Shown one piece after another: positions 14,768 to 23,950 of a DNA stretch of 64,000 bases; position 1 is the stretch's first letter, and every line of letters starts with the position of its first letter. Made by a program: the position numbers and the translations under genes. The DNA is from Candidatus Lindowbacteria bacterium RIFCSPLOWO2_12_FULL_62_27 (lineage in GTDB: Bacteria; Lindowbacteria; 2-12-FULL-62-27), in contig MFPR01000013.1 of NCBI GenBank assembly GCA_001784175.1, positions 18,111 to 82,110 of the forward strand, in the 5' to 3' direction. The notes under the pieces were generated by a model. The model saw nothing but the letters and a program-made list of their open reading frames with translations, was not told the origin of the DNA and searched no databases.

Positions 14768-16090
14768 TCAATCGCCCAGCGTTTCCTGAATCGACCGGCC
14801 GGTGGCCCGGACCAGTCGCTCAAGTTCAAGCGGCGTCGAGGAGAGAGGCGGCATCAGCACCACGACGTTTCCGAGCGGTCGAAGAAGGATGCCATGCTGC
14901 AGGAGATTCCGGCACACCCGGCGGCCCGCGCCCTCGGTCCAGTCATACGCCTCGCGGGTTGTGGCGTTCCGGACAAGCTCGATTCCCACCATGAACCCGG
15001 CCTGACGGATGTCTCCCACATGACGGAGCGCGCGAAGCGCTGCAAGCTCGCCGGCCAGAAGCCGGATTTTTCGAGGAAGCGACGAGAGCACGCGCCGGCG
15101 GCGGAAATGGTCCAAGTTGGCCAGCGCGGCCGCACAGCCGATCGGGTTGCCGGTGTAGGTGTGACCGTGAAAAAATGTTTTGGCCTCCTCGTACCGGCCC
15201 AGAAAGGCTCGATACACGCGGTTGGTCGTCAGCGTGGCTGCCAGCGGAACCGTCCCGCCGGTCAGACCCTTCGCGAGACACATGAAATCCGGGCGGACGT
15301 TTTCGTGCTCGCAGGCGAACATCCGGCCCGTGCGGCCAAATCCCGTCGCGACCTCGTCGGCCACGATCGGAACCCCGTACCGCCGGCACAGACGCGCCAG
15401 TCGTGAGAGATAGCCGGGCGGCTGAACAATCATGCCGCCGGCCCCCAGAACCTTCGGCTCGAGGACAAATGCCGAAAGCCGGTGGCGGTTCCTGGACAAG
15501 GCCGCTTCGATCGGTTCAAGGCATCGGTACCGGCAGGACGGGAAACTCAGCTTCAGCGGGCACCGGTAACAATAGGGCGGGTCGACCTTGAGGCTCCTGA
15601 ACAAGAGCGGCCGAAATGTCGAATGAAACAGATACACCCCGCCGACCGACACCGCCCCCAGCGTGTCTCCATGGTAGCCCAGCCGAAAGGAAAGAAACTT
15701 CGTCCGGCCCGGCTCGCCGTGATGCCGCCAGTACTGATAGGCCATTTTCACCGCCACTTCTGCCGACGTCGCGCCGTCGTCGGAATAGAAAACGCGCGTC
15801 AGGCCCCTGGGAGCGGCCCGCGTCAGCCGCCGGGCCAACTCCTCCGCCCACGGATGGGTCAGGCCCAGGAGCGTCGAATGGGCCAGCCGGGTGGCCTGAC
15901 GCCGGATGGCCGCCGTTATTAGCGGAACGCCGTGGCCGTGAACGTTGCACCAGAGGGACGAAACGCCATCGAAATATTTCCGGCCACGGTCGTCGTAGAG
16001 ATAGTTGCCGCGACCCCGCACGATCCGGAGAAAGGGGTGTCCCTCCGGTTCCGACATCTGGGTGAAGGGATACCAGACGGCGCTCTTCAT
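14768..16090 (-). CDS. bioA: Adenosylmethionine-8-amino-7-oxononanoate aminotransferase
   Basis: Class III PLP aminotransferase of biotin synthesis that converts KAPA to DAPA using S-adenosylmethionine as amino donor. About 440 residues from ATG 16090, which overlaps the previous stop (ATGA). Diagnostic features: WYPFTQM opening, SSLWCNVHGH, the YSDDGATSAEVA loop and YHGDTLGA, the aspartate in IVADEVATGFGRTG, and the PLP lysine in MCLAKGLTGG. A cysteine-bearing segment (CYRCPLKLSFPSCRYRC) is also seen in part of this family. It forms one transcription unit with bioD and bioF upstream. Confidence 0.95.
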   Translation of the reverse strand: MKSAVWYPFTQMSEPEGHPFLRIVRGRGNYLYDDRGRKYFDGVSSLWCNVHGHGVPLITAAIRRQATRLAHSTLLGLTHPWAEELARRLTRAAPRGLTRVFYSDDGATSAEVAVKMAYQYWRHHGEPGRTKFLSFRLGYHGDTLGAVSVGGVYLFHSTFRPLLFRSLKVDPPYCYRCPLKLSFPSCRYRCLEPIEAALSRNRHRLSAFVLEPKVLGAGGMIVQPPGYLSRLARLCRRYGVPIVADEVATGFGRTGRMFACEHENVRPDFMCLAKGLTGGTVPLAATLTTNRVYRAFLGRYEEAKTFFHGHTYTGNPIGCAAALANLDHFRRRRVLSSLPRKIRLLAGELAALRALRHVGDIRQAGFMVGIELVRNATTREAYDWTEGAGRRVCRNLLQHGILLRPLGNVVVLMPPLSSTPLELERLVRATGRSIQETLGD

Positions 16091-17709
16091 TGCCTTCGGT
16101 ACAGCACAAAATTCGGCGTTTCGTCCAGAAGCGCCCAATCACGGGCAAACGCCGGGTCACGGCCGACCGGCTCGGCGGCGTGACGCGGGAGGAAAAGGAT
16201 CGAGATGTCAGGATATTCCCGCAACAGGTCCGGCCGGCCGGATTGAACCCAGAGATTCAAAAGACTCTCGGCGCGGTCGTAGCCCGGCGTGAGCGGCCAG
16301 TGACCGAGAAGGGTGCGGTGGTCAGTGAACACAGGAATCAGCGGCCCGACGTTTCCGTCGGACGCCACAAATTCACGCGTTTTCAGATCGCCCAGCCTAT
16401 CGAGAAGCCGCGCCTCCTCCTTCTGAAGGGTCATGGGTGGATCCTGCGCGCGGACCGCGCAGAATACGAAATAGGACGGGTGGTCGATCGATAACGCAAG
16501 GAGGCTCACCGCCAGAAGTCCGCGGCGGGAGCAGATCGCCGCGGGCCACGTCGGGCGAAACCGGCGTATGAAGTCGACGGACAGACTCACAAGCACGACA
16601 AAAAGGTATCCGCGGGAAAAATGCGCCGGTTGGACGGCCTCCGGGACGAGCCACTGATGGTGACTCAGAAGAAAAATCACGACGCCTTGCGTCCATAGAC
16701 ACCGGGCGCCGGCGCTCGTCCTGAAATCGCGCAGGCTGGTTGCAAGTCCTGCGAGGCCCAAGATCAGCCACGCGCCATAGAGATGCGCATAGCGGTCGAT
16801 CGGAAGGATCGCCTGGAAGCGCCGCCAGGTGGCCTGGATGATCCGGTGACAGGGATCTCCGTTGAGAAAATGGATGTAGCCGGCGAAGGCGGCCGTGAGG
16901 GCGCACACAAGAACAAGGGTTACGGCCCTGGCCCGGCGATTCACGCCGAGAATCAAATCGGTCACGCACAAAAGCGCCACCACCAGCGCCAGCTCCGGGC
17001 CCGTGAATGGATGCGCGTACAGCTCAAGCGCAATACCCCCGAGGACCGCCATGGAGTTGCCCCGCAAGTAGCTGCCGAGCGTGTAAAACCATATCGTGTG
17101 GTACAGGATCTCCGGCGTGAAAAGAAATACGCGGGCGATGGAACACAACCACTCACCGATAAATTCCTCCGACCGCACAAATGCCGCTCCAAAACTCGCG
17201 ATGAAGTCCGCCCCGGGAGCCCGCAGAACCGTCCCGGCCGCCGACGCGGCCGAAAGAAGCGCGGAGAATCCGCCGGCGGTCACGACCAGCAGAAAACACA
17301 GCTTCAGGCAGGCGCGGTCGGAAAACAGCGCCGATAGAAAATACCAGAGAGACAAGGCCAGCAGGATCCCCAGAATGGGCCGCAGAAAATAATAAGTATG
17401 CAAAGGTTCGCATCCCGTGAGCCGGGCGGCGGCGGCGACCAGCAACGGGAAAAGGTGCGAATAGATGCGGGGCGCGTCGGCATGGGGATCGTATGGATTG
17501 GCATGGGAGAGGTGAAATCCATCCCGGAGCATCGCGCGGGCATTGGCGGCATAATAGAATTGATCTATTTGAAGTTCCCCCATAAAGGCGCGGTCCCCCG
17601 GCGTTCTCAGCCAGACGGCGGCGATCAGCAAAATCGGGAGCAGGGACATCAAAAGACCCGTGAATGGAACAAATACAGGAATCCGGTCCGGCGGCCGATC
17701 GGTGGCCAT
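16087..17709 (-). CDS. Unknown polytopic membrane protein, GT-C-like topology, inside biotin operon
   Basis: About 540 residues with an estimated ten or more hydrophobic segments, starting at residue ~15. The first large loop carries an acidic segment (GELQIDQFYYAANARAMLRDG), and a soluble C-terminal domain of about 120 residues contains SDGNVGPLIPVFTDHRTLLG. This layout recalls GT-C glycosyltransferases or related polyprenyl-sugar enzymes, but I recognise no specific family. The ATG at 17709 shares a base with the bioD stop (TGATG) and the stop overlaps bioA, so it is tightly embedded in the operon. A role in biotin metabolism is not indicated by sequence; co-expression is. Confidence 0.7.
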   Translation of the reverse strand: MATDRPPDRIPVFVPFTGLLMSLLPILLIAAVWLRTPGDRAFMGELQIDQFYYAANARAMLRDGFHLSHANPYDPHADAPRIYSHLFPLLVAAAARLTGCEPLHTYYFLRPILGILLALSLWYFLSALFSDRACLKLCFLLVVTAGGFSALLSAASAAGTVLRAPGADFIASFGAAFVRSEEFIGEWLCSIARVFLFTPEILYHTIWFYTLGSYLRGNSMAVLGGIALELYAHPFTGPELALVVALLCVTDLILGVNRRARAVTLVLVCALTAAFAGYIHFLNGDPCHRIIQATWRRFQAILPIDRYAHLYGAWLILGLAGLATSLRDFRTSAGARCLWTQGVVIFLLSHHQWLVPEAVQPAHFSRGYLFVVLVSLSVDFIRRFRPTWPAAICSRRGLLAVSLLALSIDHPSYFVFCAVRAQDPPMTLQKEEARLLDRLGDLKTREFVASDGNVGPLIPVFTDHRTLLGHWPLTPGYDRAESLLNLWVQSGRPDLLREYPDISILFLPRHAAEPVGRDPAFARDWALLDETPNFVLYRRQ

Positions 17710-18419
17710 CACCGGCACTTCGGCGGGCGGCGCCAGGAAACGGACTCCAAGAGGCCGACACGCCGGCAGGCCTCGTGCATGCATCCTGTCAGCCTTCCGG
17801 ATCCGCGCCGGCACACGACCACCGGCAGACCCGTCCATCGGGCGAGTTCACGGCGGTTCTGTCGATGATGAAGATCGCTGTCCCGGTAATTGGAAATGGC
17901 CAGAAAGCCGCACGTCACCCCTCGACGGGACAGATATTCGATGCTCAGCAGGGTGTGGTTCAGTGTCCCAACGCGCGGCGCGCAGACAAGGATCGTGACC
18001 GGATTTTTGAAGGAGGCCATGAAATCGCTCCACGTTACCCGGTCCGATAATGGCGTTGCCACGCCGCCGATCCCCTCCACAATCACAAGGCCGTATCGCC
18101 TCTCCATATTATATAGGCGGGTTCTGAGTCCCCGAAAGGGCATTCTTCGCCGCGCCAGCCTGATCGCCAGATGGGGGGAAATGGGCGGATCCAGCAGGAC
18201 CGGATTGACTCGGCCATATTCCGAGATCGAGAGGCGGGCGGCCCTGAGAAGCGACCACGCATCCGCCGATAGGGCGCGGCCGCCCCGCCGGATGGCGCCC
18301 GTTGCGATCGGTTTCATCACGCCGACGGGTCGGCCTCTTCGGACAAGGTCACGAACCAGAGCGCAAGCCACGCGCGTTTTCCCGATGCCTGTGTCCGTCC
18401 CGCTGACAAACAGAATCAC
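17709..18419 (-). CDS. bioD: Dethiobiotin synthetase
   Basis: ATP-dependent carboxylase closing the ureido ring of dethiobiotin. 236 residues with the P-loop GTDTGIGKT at residues 7-15, the MKPIATG substrate segment and the VIVEGIGGVATPLSD segment around residue 120. The region between (LLDPPISPHLA) also matches the family. The ATG overlaps the bioF stop (ATGA). The C-terminus is arginine/cysteine-rich and not conserved. Biotin synthase bioB is absent from the window. Confidence 0.95.
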   Translation of the reverse strand: MILFVSGTDTGIGKTRVACALVRDLVRRGRPVGVMKPIATGAIRRGGRALSADAWSLLRAARLSISEYGRVNPVLLDPPISPHLAIRLARRRMPFRGLRTRLYNMERRYGLVIVEGIGGVATPLSDRVTWSDFMASFKNPVTILVCAPRVGTLNHTLLSIEYLSRRGVTCGFLAISNYRDSDLHHRQNRRELARWTGLPVVVCRRGSGRLTGCMHEACRRVGLLESVSWRRPPKCR

Positions 18420-19591
18420 GGCCGGCTATGGCCCAGGGCGGCCGCCAGCCGGCGGATGTCGGAAGGCCTGTGCGCCGCGCTCAGGGAAATTCGGATCATT
18501 TCCTGTCCCCTCGGAACCGTCGGATATCGCATGCCGGGCGCAAAACACCCCGCCGACCACAGGGACTGCGCCGCTTCAAGCACCGCGGAGGAACCGCCGG
18601 CGATGGGGACAGGGACGATCTGACTGACAGGGCGCCTCTTCAGGAGCCGCACCAGGAGCCTGATGTTGGATTGCAATTTCTCCCGCAGCTCGGCCCCCGT
18701 CCGCGATCGGACGATCGCGAGCGCCTCCTCGGCCGCCAGGATCTGAAAGGGCGGCGCAGCGGTGGTGTAGATGAATGCCTTCGACCGGGCTTTGATATAC
18801 CGGATGACGGCGGAAGACGCGGCAACGAATCCGCCGTACGAGGCCAGGGTCTTGGAGAGGGTCCCAATCAGAATGTGGCGCGCCTCCGGTGCCCGCCCGA
18901 ATCGTTCGTAGGTGCCCCGCCCTGAGGCGCCGATCGCGCCGATTCCGTGAGCGTCATCCACAATCAACCAGGCGCCATGGCGGTCTGCGAGCTCCGCCAG
19001 CGTGTCCAGCGGCGCAAAATCCCCGCCCATGCTGTAGAGTCCGTCGGTCACGATGAACCGGCGACCCCGGATGTCCCGCGCCGCCAGTTTTCGCCGCAGA
19101 TCATCCATGTCGAGATGCCGGTAGGAAAAGGACGGCGCCCGCGTGTGGTCGATGCCCGCTCGAAGAGATGCATGAATTCTTTCGTCGAAAAAAATGCGGT
19201 CCCGGCTCCCGGCCAGCGTGTCGATCACGCCGAAACAGCACAAAAATCCGCTCCCAAACACCGCAGCGTCTTCGGCACGCAGAAAATCGGCAAGGGACCG
19301 TTCCAGCCGCCGGTGCGGCGGGTGCGTGCCGCTCACCATCCGGGAACTGCCGGCGGACGTCAGATGCCCGGCCGACAAAAATCGCCGGACGGCCCGCGCC
19401 CGCACGCGCTGATGAAGTCCAAGGTAACTGTTGGACGAAAAGTCTATGCCGGACTGGCCGTCCGGCATTCGGATCCGCCGCGCATCGGGCTTCTCCACGG
19501 TCCGCTCCACACGCAGGAGGCCGGCCGATTCCTGGCGGATCAGGTCCGCCTCAAACGCCTCCCCGTCCTTCCCGGCCTGCCGCGGCCGCAT
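18416..19591 (-). CDS. bioF: 8-amino-7-oxononanoate synthase (BioF/KBL family)
   Basis: Alpha-oxoamine synthase joining pimeloyl-thioester and L-alanine. 391 residues, with IDFSSNSYLGL near 50, GSSRMVSGTHPPHRRLE, the VDDAHGIGAIG aspartate-histidine segment and the PLP lysine in GTLSKTLASYGG around 240. The order bioF-bioD-(membrane protein)-bioA supports BioF rather than threonine-related 2-amino-3-ketobutyrate ligase. The ATG at 19591 lies 14 bases after an ATGATATC repeat array, which may be its control region. Confidence 0.93.
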   Translation of the reverse strand: MRPRQAGKDGEAFEADLIRQESAGLLRVERTVEKPDARRIRMPDGQSGIDFSSNSYLGLHQRVRARAVRRFLSAGHLTSAGSSRMVSGTHPPHRRLERSLADFLRAEDAAVFGSGFLCCFGVIDTLAGSRDRIFFDERIHASLRAGIDHTRAPSFSYRHLDMDDLRRKLAARDIRGRRFIVTDGLYSMGGDFAPLDTLAELADRHGAWLIVDDAHGIGAIGASGRGTYERFGRAPEARHILIGTLSKTLASYGGFVAASSAVIRYIKARSKAFIYTTAAPPFQILAAEEALAIVRSRTGAELREKLQSNIRLLVRLLKRRPVSQIVPVPIAGGSSAVLEAAQSLWSAGCFAPGMRYPTVPRGQEMIRISLSAAHRPSDIRRLAAALGHSRP

Positions 19592-19604
19592 GACAGACGA
19601 CAGA

Positions 19605-19658
19605 GTGATATCATGATATCATGATATCATGATAGCTATCATGATATCATGATATCAC
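19605..19658. repeat. ATGATATC palindromic repeat array upstream of bioF
   Basis: Tandem copies of the self-complementary octamer ATGATATC: three to the left and two to the right of a central GATAGCTATC palindrome. The whole 54-bp block is nearly symmetrical and can form a long hairpin or bind a dimeric regulator repeatedly. It spans the moaC stop codon and ends just before the bioF start. Its AT content is sharply different from the flanks. Confidence 0.85.
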
Positions 19659-20131
19659 TTGGCGGCGAAGGGGCCGCTCTTGCCGCCGGACTTGCGCAGG
19701 AGCCGGATCCGGTCGATCACGAGGCCACGGTCGACGGATTTGACCATGTCGTAAAAGGCCAGCGCGGCCAGCGCGGCGCCGGTCAGGGCCTCCATTTCGA
19801 TCCCCGTGCGGTCCCGGGTCCGGCAGGTGACCCGAAAGGAGAGGGTTCGGCCGGACCGGACCGGGTCGATGTGGATGGATTCGATCCGGATCGGGTGGCA
19901 GAGCGGGATGAGGTCATGGGTCTTCTTGGCGGCCTGGATGCCGGCCACGATCGAAACCGCCAGCGGGTCTCCCTTGCCGGATCGGCCGGGGCGCCGCAGG
20001 GCGCGGACGACCCGCGGCGTCAGGCGGATCCTGGCCTCGGCCACGGCCGTACGGACGGTTTCGGGTTTGTCGGAAACATCGACCATCGTCGGGAGGCCGC
20101 GACGGTCCAGATGGGTCAGCCTTGGACGCAT
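19655..20131 (-). CDS. moaC: Cyclic pyranopterin monophosphate synthase
   Basis: Molybdenum cofactor biosynthesis enzyme forming cyclic pyranopterin monophosphate together with MoaA. 158 residues with MVDVSDK near the start, THDLIPLCHPI, GIEMEALTGAALAALAFYDM and the C-terminal KSGGKSG: all the family hallmarks. No moaA or other moa gene is in the window. It is 28 bases downstream of the dual-cNMP gene and just upstream of bioF on the same strand. The stop codon lies within the ATGATATC array. Confidence 0.95.
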   Translation of the reverse strand: MRPRLTHLDRRGLPTMVDVSDKPETVRTAVAEARIRLTPRVVRALRRPGRSGKGDPLAVSIVAGIQAAKKTHDLIPLCHPIRIESIHIDPVRSGRTLSFRVTCRTRDRTGIEMEALTGAALAALAFYDMVKSVDRGLVIDRIRLLRKSGGKSGPFAAK

Positions 20132-20159
20132 CGACGGAGTGCCCGAAACTTCCGAAACG

Positions 20160-23078
20160 CTACTTGGCCTTGGCGCCGGCGGGCGCCGGCGCAGGGGGAG
20201 GCGCGGAAGGCGTCGACATCACGCCTCGGATGAATTTGGCGCTTCCCTCCTCCACGTCCTTGTCGTCCAGGAGCATTCGATAATCCCGGGCGAAGTAGAT
20301 TCCAAGCTGGTCGAGTTTGATGCTGCTGCCGCCTTTGAAGGCTTTCTGAAACTTCTTCTGCTCGGCGTCCGGGATACGGGACCAGCGCCACTCGCCGATG
20401 GCGTGCGCCGTCATCTGAAAAGGGTCGACGGTCTGAAAGACCGGAACGACGATCGCGTTCCACTCGTGAGAATAAATGGCATAGCCTTCGCCGGGCAGCC
20501 GCAGAATCGACGGGAATTCCGCGCTGCCTGGCAGCGCCTTGTCCTTTTCGTAAATTTTCTGTAAAGCGATTCCAAGGTCCCGGCCGCCGTAGATTCTCAG
20601 GCCCTCTGAAAAAACCGGCGCGACATCCTGGCCCTCCGCCTGGAGGGACAGCCGGAACCGCGCGTAAAAATCCGACAGGAGGTCGCGGAACGCATTGAGG
20701 AGGTTCATGGGCGTCAGTTGCGCCGTGTCTTTTTCCTTCTGCGCTTCGGCCTCGGCCGCGGGCTGCTGGAGGATCTCGACAAAGTCCTGCTTCTCCTTGA
20801 ATGCGGTCCGCAACTGATCCTCGATTCCCTTGATCTGTCCCAGCGCCTTGCGGCCGGGATCGCCCTTCAATTTCTGGGTGACAAAGGCGTTCCGCTCATC
20901 CATCATTTTTTCCGTTTCCTTTTCGGTCGTCGCAATGTCCCGCATGGCCTCCCCGGAAGTGCCCTTTTCCTTCAAGCGCTGCATCTGGACCATCTTCTCG
21001 ATCTGTGTGAGCAAGGGCCCCTCCCGCGCGTCCTCGTAGGGGATCTGGAGATCGGTATAGGCTTTCTTGCGCGCTTCGATGAGATCGGCGATCTGCTTCT
21101 CCTTTTCCGGAAGCTTGACCTTCGCGGCCGCCGCGCCGCCCATGATCGCAAGCTCCCCGCCGGCCATTTGAATCACCACGCGTTTCGCGAACTCGAGGAT
21201 CGAAAGCACCGTCCGGCCGGGCGGCGGGTCGAGTTTCAGCCGGTCCGAGGCCGCATCGCCTGCCGCACCGAACTGGACAAGCCAGGTTTCGGCGGGAGTC
21301 AGATCGGTGAACTGGCCGGGCGCCGCCCAGTGGGACTCGAGGGTCGAGGTGACCGCTTCGAGATAGAGACGCCGCGCGCGGGACCTGTCCAATGGCGTCA
21401 GGGACTGCCGTTCGATCTTCACAATCGCCGCCAGGAGATGATCGGCCCGGGGAATCGCGTCCGCCGAAATCGCGCCGGTCCCGCCGCCCGCGTCGTACCG
21501 GTACATCCACCGGCTCGGCGGCTTGCTGAACAACACAATGGGAATGCCGATCGACATGGAAATCTGCTCGGTCAGATGCCTCCGGGAATCCGGCGTGCCC
21601 TCGTCGTCCAGCAGGACCTCGGCATAGGAACCGGTCTGGCCGACCTTTCCGATGAGTCTCCCATAGATCAGCGTTTTTTCGTCCACGCCGAGATGCGCGG
21701 CGAATTGGGACCTCGGCGTGTTCGCGGGTCCGAAGACTTTGCGCTGGTCGGAAAGGCAGAGAACAAAATTCGCATGCTCAAGATGGCTGTCCGCTCCGGG
21801 CGGGTTCTCCTGCAGATCGTCGCCGCCGGCCGGCGGCGGAAGTTTTGAGCCGGAGACAAGCTCGTCAAGCCCGAACGGCATGGCCACCGCGTCCTCCGAC
21901 CCGCCCTTGGTCATCGCATTCACGGCTTCCTGAACGAGCGCCCCAGACTTGCCGGCCGAGTCCCTCGCCGCATCGGGCACGCTCTCCGGCAGACCGTCCG
22001 CAGCCGCCTTGACGGTCTGGGCAAATGCCGGCAGCAGTTCGCCGAAAAACGCGCCGCGCCAGGTCGACTTTTGAAAGAGAACGTCGATCTGAAGCAGCCG
22101 GTTGGCAAGCTGTCTCAGCATGAGGACCAAAAGCTGCGGGACCCGCGCAAAGAGCGGCTCCATCTTGTCGAACGGCACGGCCAGGACCATGCTGGGTTCA
22201 ACGGCGATGACGGAGGCCGTCCGGCGGGTTTTGAGAAGAAAGGCCATCTCGCCCACCATGCTGCCCCGGCCCTCCACCGTCTGGATGGTCCGCCGGCCGA
22301 CCACGACGTTGAGCTTGCCTTGCAGCAGAATGAACAACTCCTTCGCCTCCTCACCGCAGGCGCAGAGCATCTGGCCGGCCGAAAACCGCTTGCCCTGCAC
22401 CTTGGCCAGCGCCTCCGCGACGCTCGCCGCGTGCGCCTGCGATCCGGCGGATTGAAAGGTGATGCCGCCGAAATAAGCGAAAAAGGCGCCGGCTTGGTCG
22501 TAGGGCAGCGCCAGGCTGACCGGCAGATCCGCCGGAAGCGTGTTCAGCGTCGTCGCGAGGCGGGAAAGCTCAATGAACATGTTTCCGGAAAGTTCCGCCG
22601 GGTCGGTGTCGATTTCGGCGCCAAAATTCTGGCCAAAATCTGAAAGAGCGATGCGAACCTCTTCAAGGAACCGCAAAAGACGCATGTCCTGCTTCTTGAG
22701 CCGGTCATTGGTTTTGTTCACCCGCCGGGCAAGCTCCTCCGCGATTTTGATGCCCAGCGCCGGTTTTGCGCGCAGCGCGTTTTCGAATGCGCCCGGCCGC
22801 ATGTCGGCCGCGAGGACGGTGCTTTCCGCGCGGGCGCGGATGGAGGCGGTCCTGGGACAGTTGAGAATCGGAGAAATTTCTCCGACCAGTTGGCCCGGCC
22901 GGTCGAATGTTTCTATGACCTGCCCGTGCTGGGTGACCGCCTCGGCCGTCACCTCCGAATGCGCCGGCGCCAAGACCACGTCGAGCGCGCCGGACTTCAG
23001 GAAATACAACTCATGGCCCTCCTGTCCCTGCAAAAACAGATACTCGCCCGGCTTGATCGTCCGCAGGCCTTCGGTCAT
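20160..23078 (-). CDS. Large unknown protein with two cNMP-binding domains
   Basis: 972 residues from ATG 23078. A Crp-like cNMP-binding domain is at about 1-125 (GEYLFLQGQEGHELYFLKSG, GQLVGEISPIL, RTASIRA) and a second at about 225-340 (ELFILLQGKLNVVVG, GSMVGEMAFLLKTRRTASVIA). The middle (380-650) matches nothing I recognise. Long charged helices follow at about 650-790 (EKEKQIADLIEARKKAYTDL), then a compact region rich in aromatic residues and a proline/alanine tail. No HTH, kinase or membrane segment is evident. The start overlaps the stop of the SAM hydroxide adenosyltransferase gene (ATGA), so the two are translated together. Function unknown; a cytoplasmic sensor or scaffold is an inference. 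Confidence 0.82.
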   Translation of the reverse strand: MTEGLRTIKPGEYLFLQGQEGHELYFLKSGALDVVLAPAHSEVTAEAVTQHGQVIETFDRPGQLVGEISPILNCPRTASIRARAESTVLAADMRPGAFENALRAKPALGIKIAEELARRVNKTNDRLKKQDMRLLRFLEEVRIALSDFGQNFGAEIDTDPAELSGNMFIELSRLATTLNTLPADLPVSLALPYDQAGAFFAYFGGITFQSAGSQAHAASVAEALAKVQGKRFSAGQMLCACGEEAKELFILLQGKLNVVVGRRTIQTVEGRGSMVGEMAFLLKTRRTASVIAVEPSMVLAVPFDKMEPLFARVPQLLVLMLRQLANRLLQIDVLFQKSTWRGAFFGELLPAFAQTVKAAADGLPESVPDAARDSAGKSGALVQEAVNAMTKGGSEDAVAMPFGLDELVSGSKLPPPAGGDDLQENPPGADSHLEHANFVLCLSDQRKVFGPANTPRSQFAAHLGVDEKTLIYGRLIGKVGQTGSYAEVLLDDEGTPDSRRHLTEQISMSIGIPIVLFSKPPSRWMYRYDAGGGTGAISADAIPRADHLLAAIVKIERQSLTPLDRSRARRLYLEAVTSTLESHWAAPGQFTDLTPAETWLVQFGAAGDAASDRLKLDPPPGRTVLSILEFAKRVVIQMAGGELAIMGGAAAAKVKLPEKEKQIADLIEARKKAYTDLQIPYEDAREGPLLTQIEKMVQMQRLKEKGTSGEAMRDIATTEKETEKMMDERNAFVTQKLKGDPGRKALGQIKGIEDQLRTAFKEKQDFVEILQQPAAEAEAQKEKDTAQLTPMNLLNAFRDLLSDFYARFRLSLQAEGQDVAPVFSEGLRIYGGRDLGIALQKIYEKDKALPGSAEFPSILRLPGEGYAIYSHEWNAIVVPVFQTVDPFQMTAHAIGEWRWSRIPDAEQKKFQKAFKGGSSIKLDQLGIYFARDYRMLLDDKDVEEGSAKFIRGVMSTPSAPPPAPAPAGAKAK

Positions 23079-23833
23079 GACAACTCCTGCCGGACGGGCG
23101 AGCCGATGGGGAGCTTGAGGAAATGGGCGGCGCTGCCGTTTTTCACCACGATCTCCCACGTGTCGAAACTGCCCTTCAGAATCACAGGCCGGCCCTCTGG
23201 CGCGTCCGAGTAAGTCCGGACCGCCGACCGGAATCGGCGGCGGCCCGCGACGATCGCGCGGGGCGCATGGCGGGTGCTGAGATTGGTGACGAGATTTCCA
23301 AACCGATCCACGTGCACGATTTTGCCCTCCAGCCCGCCGGCCCTCCGAACAGGTGACAGATCGCTCAATCGAACAGGCGCGCTCGTCCGCCGGCCCAGCT
23401 TGGCGAGCGGCGTGCCTTTGGCAAGCGCCCCCGCGACCGGCGCAAAAATGTCCCGTCCATGAAACGTGGCGGAAACGTGCGGCAAAAAGAAGCTCCGGTT
23501 TTCGACCACCCGCATATCCTCCACGTCTGATTTCGAAATGAAACTCAATAGACCATTGTCCGGCGCCAGAAACGTCCTCCGGTGCGCCCGGACCGCCAGT
23601 ATCCTCCGGTCCGACCCGACGCCCGGATCGACCACGGCCACCAGGATCGATCCCTCCGGAAAAAACGGCCACGACTTGGACAGCAAAAACGCGCCCTCGA
23701 GCACGCACTGCGGAGACACGCTGTGAAAGAGGTCCACCACCCGCGCCGCCGGGGCGCGCGCCAGAATCACGGCCTTCATCTCACCGACGTACACGCTGTC
23801 GCCGAAATCCGTGGCCAAACCGATCAAAGACAT
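23075..23833 (-). CDS. SAM hydroxide adenosyltransferase (DUF62 family)
   Basis: Member of the fluorinase/chlorinase/DUF62 superfamily. Family members characterised so far hydrolyse S-adenosylmethionine to adenosine and methionine. About 252 residues from ATG 23833 (an ATG 18 bases earlier is possible). Seen: LATDFGDSVYVGEMKA, VAVVDPGVGSDRR, APDNGLLSF, TFHGRDIFAP and a C-terminal VDRFGNLVTNL region. The histidine-containing HGRDIF segment marks the non-halogenase branch. It is divergently oriented from the SDR gene at 23951 and translationally coupled to the dual-cNMP protein. Confidence 0.9.
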   Translation of the reverse strand: MSLIGLATDFGDSVYVGEMKAVILARAPAARVVDLFHSVSPQCVLEGAFLLSKSWPFFPEGSILVAVVDPGVGSDRRILAVRAHRRTFLAPDNGLLSFISKSDVEDMRVVENRSFFLPHVSATFHGRDIFAPVAGALAKGTPLAKLGRRTSAPVRLSDLSPVRRAGGLEGKIVHVDRFGNLVTNLSTRHAPRAIVAGRRRFRSAVRTYSDAPEGRPVILKGSFDTWEIVVKNGSAAHFLKLPIGSPVRQELS

Positions 23834-23950
23834 ACCCCTCATGTCTAACAACGCCGGCGCAAGGTGTCAATTCCGCGACCAGCATTTACATGCTTGGAAA
23901 AATGTAATAAGAATCTCAGAGGGAGTGAGCGCTTTCGAGGAGGGTTGCTC

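Noticed and set aside
23079..23708. N-terminal extension of the dual-cNMP protein to 1,182 residues
   Set aside because: The extension is an out-of-frame reading of the SAM hydroxide adenosyltransferase gene; ATG 23078 with an ATGA overlap is natural.
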